This document shows positions 15,833 through 23,857 of a DNA stretch of 47,751 bases, in pieces (positions within the stretch are counted from its first letter, which is position 1; the number at the start of each line of letters is the position of its first letter). The notes under the pieces were generated by a model. It was not told the origin of the DNA. It searched no databases and saw nothing but the letters and a program-made list of their open reading frames with translations. Both the position numbers and the translations under genes were made by a program. The DNA comes from Actinomadura montaniterrae (GTDB lineage: Bacteria > Actinomycetota > Actinomycetes > Streptosporangiales > Streptosporangiaceae): the NCBI RefSeq assembly GCF_008923365.1, contig NZ_WBMR01000058.1, forward strand, positions 1 through 47,751, in the 5' to 3' direction.

Positions 15833-17583
15833 GCCGGGACGTGATCGTGGTCGGCGCGGGGGCGGGCGGCCCCGTCGTGGCCAAGGAACTCGCCGCCCGC
15901 GGCCTGGACGTCCTGCTGCTGGAGGCCGGCGCCCGGCACGCCCACCCGCGCCGGGAATGGACGCACTACGAGAACGACGCCAACAACCCCATCACGGGCT
16001 TCCTGCGGGTGGGGCCGTCGGACCGCGCCGCGCCGGAATGGCTCCGGGAGGAGCCGCAGAACTCCTTCCTGCTCCAGGTGGCGGGCGTCGGCGGCACGAC
16101 CCTGCACTACTACGGCAATTCGCCGCGCGCCTACCCGGGAATGTTCAAGGGATATGACGGGCCCGACCGCGCGAGCTACGACACCGCTCACGCCTTTCCC
16201 TTCACCTACCGGGAACTCGTCCCCTACTACGAGTGGGTGGAGGCGACCCTGCCCGTCCAGACCGCGGCGATGGGCGTCAAGGAGACGGTGTTCTTCCGCG
16301 GCGCCGAAAAGCTCGGCATTCCCGTCCAGACGGCGAAGGACACGGAGAGGTGGTCGTACCGGCCGCAGGAGAACGCGATCCTGCAGCCCGGCGGCACCGC
16401 CGGGTTGACCGGAGACCCCGCCCGGCTCCGCTATCCGCAGGCCACCGGTTGTACTTTCTGCGGCTACTGCCTCGAAGGGTGCATGGAACCGGCCGGGGCC
16501 CCGCGCAACCAGGCCGCGAAACGCTCCACGGACAACAGTTACGTCCCGATGGCGCTGACCGCGCACGCGTGGTCGCCGCACGGGCGCGCCGTCACGCTCC
16601 TGGCCGATTCGGCCGCCGTGAAGGTCCACACCGAACGCAGGAACGGTGAGCTCGTCGCGACGGGCGTGACCTGGCGGAACACCAGGACCGGCGACGTACA
16701 CCGGGAGGACGCGGCGGTCGTCGTCCTGGCCGGCGGCACCACCGAGACGCCGCGGCTCTGGCTGAACAGCGGGCTGCCGAATCCCAACGGCTGGGTGGGG
16801 CGCGGTTACACCGACCATTTCCTCGACGGGGTCACCGGCCTGTTCGACGAGGACACCGGGTCATCGCGCGGCCCGAGTTCCGCGGCCCGCTGCGATTTCC
16901 CCGGTTACGGCGCGCTCGAGAACATCGGCCTGCCGCCGGCGATGCAGGCGTTCACGATGGCGCTGTCCGACAGCGGGATCCGCGGCCAGTACCGCAACGG
17001 CCGGGGTCTCACCGGCCCCTGGGACGGGCGCACCGGCCGCGTCATCGGCCCGGAACTCAAAGAGGCCCTCGGCAGCGGCGTCGACCGGCTGCTGAACATC
17101 CTGGTCCTCACCGGCGACAGCGTCGAAGCCCACAACCGGGTCACCCTTTCGGCGTTCCCGCCCGACGAGCAGGGGCCGATCCCGAAAGTGGAGTTCCGGT
17201 CCCGGCAGCGGACCCGGCACACGCTCGCCGCCCGCGAATTCCTCGCGCGCAAGGCCACCGAACTGCTCCGCAAGGCCGGCGCGAAACGCGTCTACCGGTT
17301 CGACTGGGCGCCGTTGCTGCTGCACGTCCATTCGTCGATGCGGATGGGGCTGTCGGCGGACGACTCGGTGCTGGACGCCGACGCCCGCAGCCGCTGGGTG
17401 GGGCGCCTCTACGTGGCCGACAACTCCGCGCTCGCCAACAGCCTCGGCGGCCCGAACCCGACCCTCACCACGCAGGCGCTCGCCACCCGCACCGCCGAGA
17501 CGATCTTCGTCCGGCATTTCGGCGGGCACCGGTGGGTCGGCCGCGAGGACCCCGTCGTCTCCACCGATCCCCGCTGCGCCTGA
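15829..17583 (+). CDS. GMC-family FAD oxidoreductase with a four-cysteine motif
   Basis: A 584-residue flavoprotein. The FAD-binding GAGAGG is at 9-14 and LLLEAG follows. The GMC signature GVGGTTLHYYGNSPRAY is near 80-100. The C-terminal signature LLHVHSSMRMG ... ADNSALANSLGGPNPTLTTQALATRTAE carries the likely active-site His. A C-x2-C-x2-C-x3-C cluster at 208/211/214/218 (CTFCGYCLEGC) looks ferredoxin-like. Similar clusters occur in ChoD-like cholesterol oxidase and long-chain alcohol oxidase branches, so iron-sulfur binding is not proven. There is no own signal peptide; export with the coupled Tat partner is likely. The substrate (sugar, alcohol or sterol) is unknown, and no cytochrome c gene is adjacent. 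Confidence 0.88.
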   Translation: MSRDVIVVGAGAGGPVVAKELAARGLDVLLLEAGARHAHPRREWTHYENDANNPITGFLRVGPSDRAAPEWLREEPQNSFLLQVAGVGGTTLHYYGNSPRAYPGMFKGYDGPDRASYDTAHAFPFTYRELVPYYEWVEATLPVQTAAMGVKETVFFRGAEKLGIPVQTAKDTERWSYRPQENAILQPGGTAGLTGDPARLRYPQATGCTFCGYCLEGCMEPAGAPRNQAAKRSTDNSYVPMALTAHAWSPHGRAVTLLADSAAVKVHTERRNGELVATGVTWRNTRTGDVHREDAAVVVLAGGTTETPRLWLNSGLPNPNGWVGRGYTDHFLDGVTGLFDEDTGSSRGPSSAARCDFPGYGALENIGLPPAMQAFTMALSDSGIRGQYRNGRGLTGPWDGRTGRVIGPELKEALGSGVDRLLNILVLTGDSVEAHNRVTLSAFPPDEQGPIPKVEFRSRQRTRHTLAAREFLARKATELLRKAGAKRVYRFDWAPLLLHVHSSMRMGLSADDSVLDADARSRWVGRLYVADNSALANSLGGPNPTLTTQALATRTAETIFVRHFGGHRWVGREDPVVSTDPRCA

Positions 17584-17597
17584 CCGCCGCGCGGCGG
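17584..17597. terminator. Palindrome between convergent GMC and ROK genes
   Basis: The perfect 14-bp palindrome CCGCCGCGCGGCGG lies immediately after the GMC stop, with the ROK stop 19 nt further on. It could form a short hairpin in either transcript. Confidence 0.35.
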
Positions 17598-17615
17598 GAA
17601 CCTCGAAGCGCCGCG

Positions 17616-18803
17616 TCAGACCGGCAGCCGTCCCCAGACCTCGTCGAGGGCCAGCCGCAGGGCGCCGGTGAGGACGGTGTCCTCGGCCAGGCCGGAGAAC
17701 TCCACCACGGGCGGGGTGAGCGTCAGCCTGCCCAGATGCCGGGTGATGGCGGTCAGCAGGACGGATCCGGCGCGGGCGACGCCGCCGCCGATCACGACGG
17801 CGTCCGGGGCCAGCACCAGCACGGCCGGGGCGATGGCCTGCGCGAACGACGCGGCCACCTCGTCGACGACCCGGACGGCCGCCTCGTCGCCGGCGGCGGC
17901 AGCGGCGAAGACGGCCGCCGCGTCGAGCCCGCCGGCCTGTAGCGCGGTGCCGGGACGGTCCCGGGCGGCCCGGCGGGCCCGCTCGGTGATCGCCTCCGCG
18001 CCGATGGCCCGTTCGAGGGGGCCGCGGCCGTCGCCGGTGTCGGGGACGTCGCCGGGCGGCCGGATGAAGCCGATCTCGCCGGCGGACCCGGTGCCGCGGT
18101 GCAGCCGGCCGCCGATCACGACGCCGGCGCCGAGCCGCTCGCCCCACTGCACGGCGAGCAGGGTGCCCGCGCCGCTCCGCTCCCCGGCGACGGCCAGGGC
18201 CGCGAGGTTCGCGTCGTTCTCCACCTGGACCGGGCAGCCGAACCGGCCCCGGAGGTGCTCGGACAGGTTCACCGACGTCCAGCCCGGGACGCTCGGCGCG
18301 AGCAGGATCCGGCCGGACGCGGGGTCGACGATGCCCGGGGTCGCGACGACGACCGCGGCGATCTCGTCCGCGCCGAGCCCGGCCTCGGCGAGGGCGCGCC
18401 CGACCGCCTCGTCGACAACGCCGAGCAGCCGGCCGGCGCCGGTGCGGCCGACGGGGAGGCGGACCGCGGCGAGGCGGTGGGCGGCGAGGTCGTCGATCCC
18501 AGCGCTGACGGTGTGCGGGCCGACGTCCAGGCCGAGCACGGGCGCGGCGCGTCCGCGCAGCGAGACCCGGACCGCGGGACGGCCGCCCTGCGGGGACGCC
18601 GCGGCGGGGTCGTGCTGCTGCAGCCACCCGGCCTCGACCAGGCCGTCCACCGCCTGGCCCACGGTTGGGCGGGTGAGTCCCGTCAGCCTGACCAGCTCGG
18701 CGAGCCGCACGGGCTCGGGCGCGCAGTCGCGCACCGCGCGCAGCACGGCGGCGGTGTTGAGGCGGCGCAGCACCGGGGTGCCGACCGCGCGTTCCTCTGC
18801 CAT
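17616..18803 (-). CDS. ROK-family transcriptional regulator lacking the usual zinc motif
   Basis: A 395-residue repressor-type ROK protein. The N-terminal winged HTH (VRLAELVRLTGLTRPTVGQAVDGLVEAGWL, about residues 32-62) is followed by a sugar-kinase-like fold: LGLDVGPHTVSAGIDD, ATPGIVDPASG, VENDANLAALA and GAGVVIGGRLHRGTGSAGEIG. After GEIGF, where ROK proteins normally have a CXCGXXGCXE zinc site, the sequence is IRPPGDVPDTGDGRGPLERAIG with no cysteine. The start ATG at 18803 has GGAGGGG just upstream. It is divergent from the secreted GH89 glycosidase, so it probably represses it in response to an amino sugar or its product. Confidence 0.9.
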   Translation of the reverse strand: MAEERAVGTPVLRRLNTAAVLRAVRDCAPEPVRLAELVRLTGLTRPTVGQAVDGLVEAGWLQQHDPAAASPQGGRPAVRVSLRGRAAPVLGLDVGPHTVSAGIDDLAAHRLAAVRLPVGRTGAGRLLGVVDEAVGRALAEAGLGADEIAAVVVATPGIVDPASGRILLAPSVPGWTSVNLSEHLRGRFGCPVQVENDANLAALAVAGERSGAGTLLAVQWGERLGAGVVIGGRLHRGTGSAGEIGFIRPPGDVPDTGDGRGPLERAIGAEAITERARRAARDRPGTALQAGGLDAAAVFAAAAAGDEAAVRVVDEVAASFAQAIAPAVLVLAPDAVVIGGGVARAGSVLLTAITRHLGRLTLTPPVVEFSGLAEDTVLTGALRLALDEVWGRLPV

Positions 18804-18921
18804 CGCCCCTCCGAGAAAGATCGTCCGGCCCCCTTGACCGGACGGTCCCGCGCACTGATTATGAACTTCGTCCTGGTATTTCAAGGACTTTAACAAACCC
18901 TCGCGCGGTGGAGGTTCCGCC
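18804..18921. promoter_or_regulatory. Divergent ROK / GH89 control region
   Basis: A 118-bp gap that is unusually AT-rich in the middle. It contains two inverted repeats: GACCG-GA-CGGTC at 18836-18847 and GTCCT-N9-AGGAC at 18870-18888. The second lies in the AT-rich stretch likely to hold the promoters and is the best candidate for the ROK operator. The GH89 ATG has GGAGG 7 nt upstream. Confidence 0.4.
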
Positions 18922-21900
18922 ATGGTGTCGAGCCGGCGACCGGACAGAAGACGCACACGACCACGGGGAAGGCGGCGCGGCGCCGGGACGCGGTTCCGGG
19001 CGCTCGCCATCGCGACGGCGGCGGCACTGGTGGTGCCGTTCGCCGCGACGGCGCCACCGGCCGCCGCCCGGACCGCTCCCGCACCCACACCGGCCGCCAC
19101 GAGCCAGGCCGGACCCGCGGCCCAGGCACTCGAACGGATCCTCGGCAAGCCGCGGGCGGCCCAGGTCACCCTCCAGACGATCGGCAAGGGCACCGGCGCC
19201 GACCGGTTCCGCATCTCCGCCGCCGGCGGCCGGCTGGTGATCGCCGGGACGTCCCCGGCCGTCCAGCTCACCGGCTTCGGCTGGTACCTGCGCAAGGTCG
19301 CGCACGCCGACTACGCGATCGGCGGCGCGCAGCTCGACCTGCCCGCGCGGCTGCCGCTGCCGTCCGCGCCGATCGAGGAGGACGCCTCCGTCGCGCACAG
19401 GTTCGCGCTCAACGACACCAACGAGGGGTACGCGGGCGCGTACCTGAGCTGGGACGAGTGGCAGCGCCGCATCGACGCGCTCGCCCTGCACGGCGTCAAC
19501 GAGGTGCTGGTGTACGAGGGCCAGGAGGCCGTCTACCAGCGCGCCTTCCAGCAGTTCGGCTACAGCGCCGAGGACATGCGCAAGTGGATCCCGCAGCCCG
19601 CGCACCAGGCGTGGTGGCTGCTGCAGAACATGTGCTGCACCGGCTCGCCGATCTCCCAGCAGCTGATCGACCGGCGCGCGGCGCTCGCCCGGCGCATCGT
19701 CGACCGGCTCCGCGACCTCGGCATCACGCCGGTCCTGCCCGGCTACTACGGCACGGTTCCGACCGACTTCGAGACCCGCAACCCGGGCGCGAACACCGTC
19801 CCGCAGGGTACGTGGAACGGTCTGGAGCGCCCGGACTGGCTCGACCCGACCGGCCCCGAGTTCGGCAAGGTCGCGGCGGCGTTCTACCAGGCGCAGACCC
19901 AGCTGTACGGCCAGAGCACCATGTACAAGATGGACCTCCTGCACGAGGGCGGCCGGGCCGGATCGGTGCCGGTGGGCCCCGCGTCGAAGGCCGTCCAGGA
20001 CGCGCTCGAAGCCGCCCACCCGGGCGCCCTCTGGGTGATCCTCGGCTGGCAGAGCAACCCCCGCAAGGAGACCCTCGAGGCCGTCGACCGGTCGCGGATG
20101 TTCATCGTCGACGGCATCACCGAGCAGCCGAGCGTCACCGACCGCGAGAAGGACTTCCTCGGCACCCAGTACGCGTTCGGCACGATCTGGAACTTCGGCG
20201 GCCACCAGAACCTCGGCGCCGGACTCACCGTCTGGAACGCCAAGTTCCATGCCATGCGCACCAAACCCGGCAGCGCCCTGAACGGCATCGCGCTGATGCC
20301 CGAGGCCATCGACAACAACCCCGCCGCCGTCGCGTTCTTCACCGACATGCCCTGGGAGGACGGGCCCGTCGACATGGACGCCTGGCTCTCCGAGTACGCC
20401 GCCGCCCGCTACGGCGCCGCCGACCCGCACGCCGTCGCGGCCTGGAAGATCATCGGCCGCACCGCCTACGCCTGGCCGGAGGGCAAGGACACCCGGCACG
20501 TGACCGCCCTGTTCGACGACCAGCCGAGCCTGACCGACACCGGGACGCCCCTCCAGTATGACCCGGCCGAGTTCGAGCAGGCCCTGCGCGAGCTGCTGCA
20601 GGTCGACCCGCGGCTGCGGCGCTCCGGCGCCTACCGCTACGACCTCGTCGACGTCGCCCGCCAGGTCCTCGCCAACCGCAGCCGGACGCTCCTGCCGAAG
20701 ATCCGCGCCGCCTACGAGGACGGTGACAAGGCAGCGTTCGAGCAGCTCACCGACCGGTGGTCGGCCGAGATGAAGCTGATGGACGAGGTCCTCGGCACCG
20801 ACCCGAACTTCCTGCTCGGCACCTGGCAGAGCGAGGCCGCCCGCCAGGCCGCCGACCGGACGGAGGCCGCGGCCCTCGACTACGACCTCAAGTCGCTCGT
20901 CACCCTCTGGCAGACCGAGAGCCCCGGCCTCCAGGACTACGCGCGCCGCGAGGTCAACGGCCTGGTCGGCGGCTACTACGCGAAGCGCTGGGCGATGTTC
21001 TTCGACGAGCTGAAGCGCGCGATGAGGACCGGCGCCGAACCGCGGCAGATCGACTGGCGCGCCGTCGCCGAGAGCTGGGCCCACGCGGGCACCCGCTACG
21101 CCGACGACCCGCACGGCGACGCCTACCGGCTGGCGGCCCGGGTCGCCGGGGAACCCGCCGGCGCGCTCGCCCTCGCCTCCGACCGGAAGGGGATCACCCC
21201 GGGCGGCACCGTCCGCGTCACCGCCACGTTCACGAACGAGTCGACGCTGACCGCCGCGGGCGGCGTCCGGTTCGCGCTGTCGGCGCCGCGCGGCTACACC
21301 GTCCGCGAGTCGGCCGGCTCCGCCGGGCGCGACGTCGGCCCCGGAGGCACCGCCACCTCGACGTGGACGGTGACCGCGCCCGCCGACGCGGAGGCGGGCG
21401 CCCTGCCCGCCCTGGACGGAACCGTCTCCTGGCGCAGCGGCAAGGGCGAGTCCGAGCAGGCGAGCGCGCACTCCCTGCTGATGGTCGGCGGGAGCACGAT
21501 CGGCGCGCCCTACAAGACGGCCGCCTCGGCGCCCGCCGAGTACGCGCAGGACGGCGGCACGATCGGGATCGCCGCAGGTGGAGAGGACATCTGGGGCGCC
21601 ACCAACGAGTTCGCCACCGTCTACAGCGGCGGCGGCCTCACCGCGGGGCACGCCGTCGCCACGAAGGTGACGAAGCTGGACGGCGGGTCGCCGTACTCCC
21701 GCGCCGGCCTGGTCGCCGCGAACGACCTCACCAAGTCCGGGTCGGGCGGGTACGCCGACATCGCCGTCACGCCCGAGCACGGCTGCGTCTTCTCCTACGA
21801 CGCCGACGGCGACGGGCGCCTCGACCACGTCAGCGAGGTCGGCGGGTTCACCGCCGGCGACGTCCGCGTGCGGCTGGGCAGGGACGGCGACCGCATGACC

Positions 21901-22503
21901 GGCTCGTGCAGCACCGACGGCGAGAACTGGACGGTCGTCGGCTCCGGCCGGGTGGCGGGCGCGGGCGACGCCGAGGACGTCGGCATGTTCGTCAGCGCGG
22001 TGAACCGGCACACCGGGCAGGAGGCGATCGCCCGCTTCGACGGCGGCGTCACCGCCGCGCCCGCCACCGCGCGCGACGGGTCCGGCGACAAGATCCAGAG
22101 CCTGCGCAAGCCGGTGACGGCGCTGTCGTCGGAGCCGGGACGCCCGCCGGAGGCCGCGAACGACGGCAGCCGCGCCAACTCGCCGTACTGGGGCGGGCCG
22201 CTGACCTACGGCGAGACCTGGTGGCGCGTCGACCTCGGCGTCGTCAACGCGGTGTCCCGCGTCAACGTCCGCAACTACGTCGACGGCACCCGCTACTACA
22301 CCTACCGGCTGGAGGGCAGCGTCGACGGCGAGCACTGGTTCACCCTCGGCGGCCGCAATGGCCCCGACCCCGCCACCGACGCGGGCGACACCATGAACAC
22401 CGAGGCGAAGGCCCGCTACATCCGCGTCGTCGGCCTCGGCAACACCGCCAACTTCACCTTCCACCTCACCGAGGTCAGCGTCTACGGCACCCCGGTGGCC
22501 TAG
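18922..22503 (+). CDS. Secreted GH89 alpha-N-acetylglucosaminidase with accessory domains
   Basis: A 1193-residue exported enzyme. An Arg-rich n-region and hydrophobic segment (about 28-50, ALAIATAAALVVPFAATAPP) form a signal peptide. The NAGLU N-domain comes first (LTGFGWYLRKVAHADYAIGG). The catalytic part has RFALNDTNEGYAGAYLSWDEW and Glu342 in DLLHEGG and Glu461 in LMPEAID, matching the positions of the GH89 acid/base and nucleophile. A helical C-domain follows to about residue 745. Next are a beta-sandwich NEW3-like domain (about 750-855), a concanavalin/DUF1349-like domain (about 860-1045), and an F5/8-type C carbohydrate-binding domain (about 1055-1193, YRLEGSVDGEHWFTLGG). It should release terminal alpha-GlcNAc outside the cell. 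Confidence 0.92.
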   Translation: MVSSRRPDRRRTRPRGRRRGAGTRFRALAIATAAALVVPFAATAPPAAARTAPAPTPAATSQAGPAAQALERILGKPRAAQVTLQTIGKGTGADRFRISAAGGRLVIAGTSPAVQLTGFGWYLRKVAHADYAIGGAQLDLPARLPLPSAPIEEDASVAHRFALNDTNEGYAGAYLSWDEWQRRIDALALHGVNEVLVYEGQEAVYQRAFQQFGYSAEDMRKWIPQPAHQAWWLLQNMCCTGSPISQQLIDRRAALARRIVDRLRDLGITPVLPGYYGTVPTDFETRNPGANTVPQGTWNGLERPDWLDPTGPEFGKVAAAFYQAQTQLYGQSTMYKMDLLHEGGRAGSVPVGPASKAVQDALEAAHPGALWVILGWQSNPRKETLEAVDRSRMFIVDGITEQPSVTDREKDFLGTQYAFGTIWNFGGHQNLGAGLTVWNAKFHAMRTKPGSALNGIALMPEAIDNNPAAVAFFTDMPWEDGPVDMDAWLSEYAAARYGAADPHAVAAWKIIGRTAYAWPEGKDTRHVTALFDDQPSLTDTGTPLQYDPAEFEQALRELLQVDPRLRRSGAYRYDLVDVARQVLANRSRTLLPKIRAAYEDGDKAAFEQLTDRWSAEMKLMDEVLGTDPNFLLGTWQSEAARQAADRTEAAALDYDLKSLVTLWQTESPGLQDYARREVNGLVGGYYAKRWAMFFDELKRAMRTGAEPRQIDWRAVAESWAHAGTRYADDPHGDAYRLAARVAGEPAGALALASDRKGITPGGTVRVTATFTNESTLTAAGGVRFALSAPRGYTVRESAGSAGRDVGPGGTATSTWTVTAPADAEAGALPALDGTVSWRSGKGESEQASAHSLLMVGGSTIGAPYKTAASAPAEYAQDGGTIGIAAGGEDIWGATNEFATVYSGGGLTAGHAVATKVTKLDGGSPYSRAGLVAANDLTKSGSGGYADIAVTPEHGCVFSYDADGDGRLDHVSEVGGFTAGDVRVRLGRDGDRMTGSCSTDGENWTVVGSGRVAGAGDAEDVGMFVSAVNRHTGQEAIARFDGGVTAAPATARDGSGDKIQSLRKPVTALSSEPGRPPEAANDGSRANSPYWGGPLTYGETWWRVDLGVVNAVSRVNVRNYVDGTRYYTYRLEGSVDGEHWFTLGGRNGPDPATDAGDTMNTEAKARYIRVVGLGNTANFTFHLTEVSVYGTPVA

Positions 22504-22510
22504 CCCGGCC

Positions 22511-22544
22511 CGGCGGGGGCACGGGACGTCCCGTGCCCCCGCCG
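22511..22544. terminator. 34-bp perfect palindrome, bidirectional terminator
   Basis: Two 17-nt arms, CGGCGGGGGCACGGGAC and GTCCCGTGCCCCCGCCG, abut with no spacer between the convergent GH89 and GroES-like genes. The hairpin begins 7 nt after one stop codon and ends 7 nt before the other. It is the strongest terminator-like structure in the window. Confidence 0.75.
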
Positions 22545-22551
22545 TCCGGGT

Positions 22552-22872
22552 TCACAGGTAGAGGCCGGTGCCGTGCTCGGGGCGCTCGTTGGCGACGGCG
22601 TGCAGGTCGCGTTCCCGCATCACCAGGTAGTTCTCGCCCTGGATCTCGACCTCGTACTGGTCACCGGGGTGGAACAGGACGCGGTCGCCGACCTTGACCG
22701 TGCGGACGTGGTGGCCGACCCCGCACACCTCGCCCCAGACGAGGCGGTTGGCCTGCTCGACGGTCGCCGGGATCACGATGCCGGAGGTGCTGCGGCGCTC
22801 GCCGGCGTCCTTCTCCACCTTGATCATGACACGGTCGTGGAGCATCTGGACTTCGAACTTCGGGTCGGACAC
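22552..22872 (-). CDS. GroES-like co-chaperonin, not next to groEL
   Basis: A 106-residue Cpn10-fold protein. The pattern MLHDRVMIKVEKDAGERRSTSGIVIPATV contains the mobile-loop position (S-G-I-V-I-P). GEVCGVGHHVRTVKVGDRVLFHPGDQYEVEIQGENYLVMRERDL matches the GroES beta-barrel and C-terminal strands. The usual Gly-rich roof loop is reduced. No groEL gene is adjacent, so this is an orphan paralogue; whether it caps a chaperonin is unknown. The start is a GTG at 22872. The -10 hexamer for it contains the stop codon of the upstream epimerase gene. Confidence 0.82.
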   Translation of the reverse strand: MSDPKFEVQMLHDRVMIKVEKDAGERRSTSGIVIPATVEQANRLVWGEVCGVGHHVRTVKVGDRVLFHPGDQYEVEIQGENYLVMRERDLHAVANERPEHGTGLYL

Positions 22873-22879
22873 GCTGGAG

Positions 22880-22885
22880 AGTTTA
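22880..22885 (-). promoter_or_regulatory. -10 element (TAAACT) embedding the epimerase stop codon
   Basis: On the minus strand TAAACT is followed by 7 nt and the GTG start of the GroES-like gene, as in leaderless promoters. Its first three bases (TAA) are the stop codon of the upstream epimerase gene. Confidence 0.5.
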
Positions 22886-23791
22886 TCCGTCCCCGCGCGT
22901 CAGGGCGGCCCACGAGTCCCGGATGATCTCCGGGAGCGCGGACCGCTGCGGCCGCCAGCCGAGCTCGGCGCGGATCGCGGCGGCGTCGCAGAGCAGCACG
23001 GGCGGCTCCGGCTGCGGCGGGCGGCGCAGCGTCGGGACGGGCCGCCCGGTCGCCTTCTCGACCGCCGACACGACCTCGTGGACGGCGGTCCCGGTGCCGC
23101 TGCCGACGTTGTAGACCCGGTCCTCGCCGAGTTCCACCGCCTCCAGCGCGGCGACGTAGGCGGCGGCGAGATCGTCGACGTGCAGGAACTCGCGGACCGC
23201 CAGCCCGTCGCCGTTGATCTCCAGCTGGGGCGCGCGGCCCGCGGCGACCGCGAGCGCCTTGGGGATCAGCCGGGTCTCGTCCGGGTCGACCCGGCCGTCC
23301 ACCGACCCCGCGACGTTGAACGTCCGCAGCACGACCGCGCCGATCGCGCCGGTCCGGGCGTGGTACCGGACGGCCTGCTCGGCGGCCAGCTTCGACGCCC
23401 CGTACGGGTTGGACGGCGCGGTCGCCTCGGTCTCGGGGATCGGCTGCCGCTCGGGCGTCCCGTACACCGCGGCGGTCGACCCGAACACCACGCGCGCCCC
23501 CGCGGCGGCGTGCAGCACGTTGACCGTGCCCTGCACGTTGGCGGTGAAGAAGCGCAGCGGCTCCTGGAACGACTCGCGGACACGGGTGAGCGCCGCGAGA
23601 TGGCACACGCCCTCGTACTGCCCGGACGGCAGCGAGGCCGGGTGCAGGACGTCGCCGCGGACGGGCCGCACCCCGTCCGGCAGCTCGGCGTCGCGCCGTA
23701 TCAGCCCGTCGACGTCGTGCCCGGCCATCACCAGCCGCCGCGCCACCGCGTAGCCGATGTAACCCGCCGCCCCCGTCACCAATACGCGCAT
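22883..23791 (-). CDS. NAD-dependent epimerase/dehydratase (extended SDR, UDP-glucose 4-epimerase-like)
   Basis: A 302-residue extended short-chain dehydrogenase. The NAD-binding TGAAGYIG has the G7-x2-G10-x2-G13 pattern. The catalytic set is Ser105 in VFGSTAAVYG and the pair Tyr130/Lys134 in NPYGASK. FNVAGSVDGRVDP and VREFLHVDDLAAAYVAALEA are typical of GalE-like sugar-nucleotide epimerases. The likely substrate is an NDP-hexose, but which one cannot be said. It is the second-to-last gene of a minus-strand run ending at the GroES-like gene. Its product could serve cell-wall or exopolysaccharide synthesis; no glycosyltransferase is adjacent. Confidence 0.88.
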   Translation of the reverse strand: MRVLVTGAAGYIGYAVARRLVMAGHDVDGLIRRDAELPDGVRPVRGDVLHPASLPSGQYEGVCHLAALTRVRESFQEPLRFFTANVQGTVNVLHAAAGARVVFGSTAAVYGTPERQPIPETEATAPSNPYGASKLAAEQAVRYHARTGAIGAVVLRTFNVAGSVDGRVDPDETRLIPKALAVAAGRAPQLEINGDGLAVREFLHVDDLAAAYVAALEAVELGEDRVYNVGSGTGTAVHEVVSAVEKATGRPVPTLRRPPQPEPPVLLCDAAAIRAELGWRPQRSALPEIIRDSWAALTRGDG

Positions 23792-23857
23792 AGGTCACAG
23801 CATTGCCGGAGGCGGGGTCGCGGCGCCAATCGCTGCCCGCTTCCGGCCGGGCGGCGG

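Noticed and set aside
18859..22464. Very long open frame (about 1200 codons) opposite the GH89 gene
   Set aside because: High GC at third positions removes stops on the opposite strand. Its translation is low-complexity Val/Gly/Arg without family motifs, whereas the GH89 frame has clear domains.
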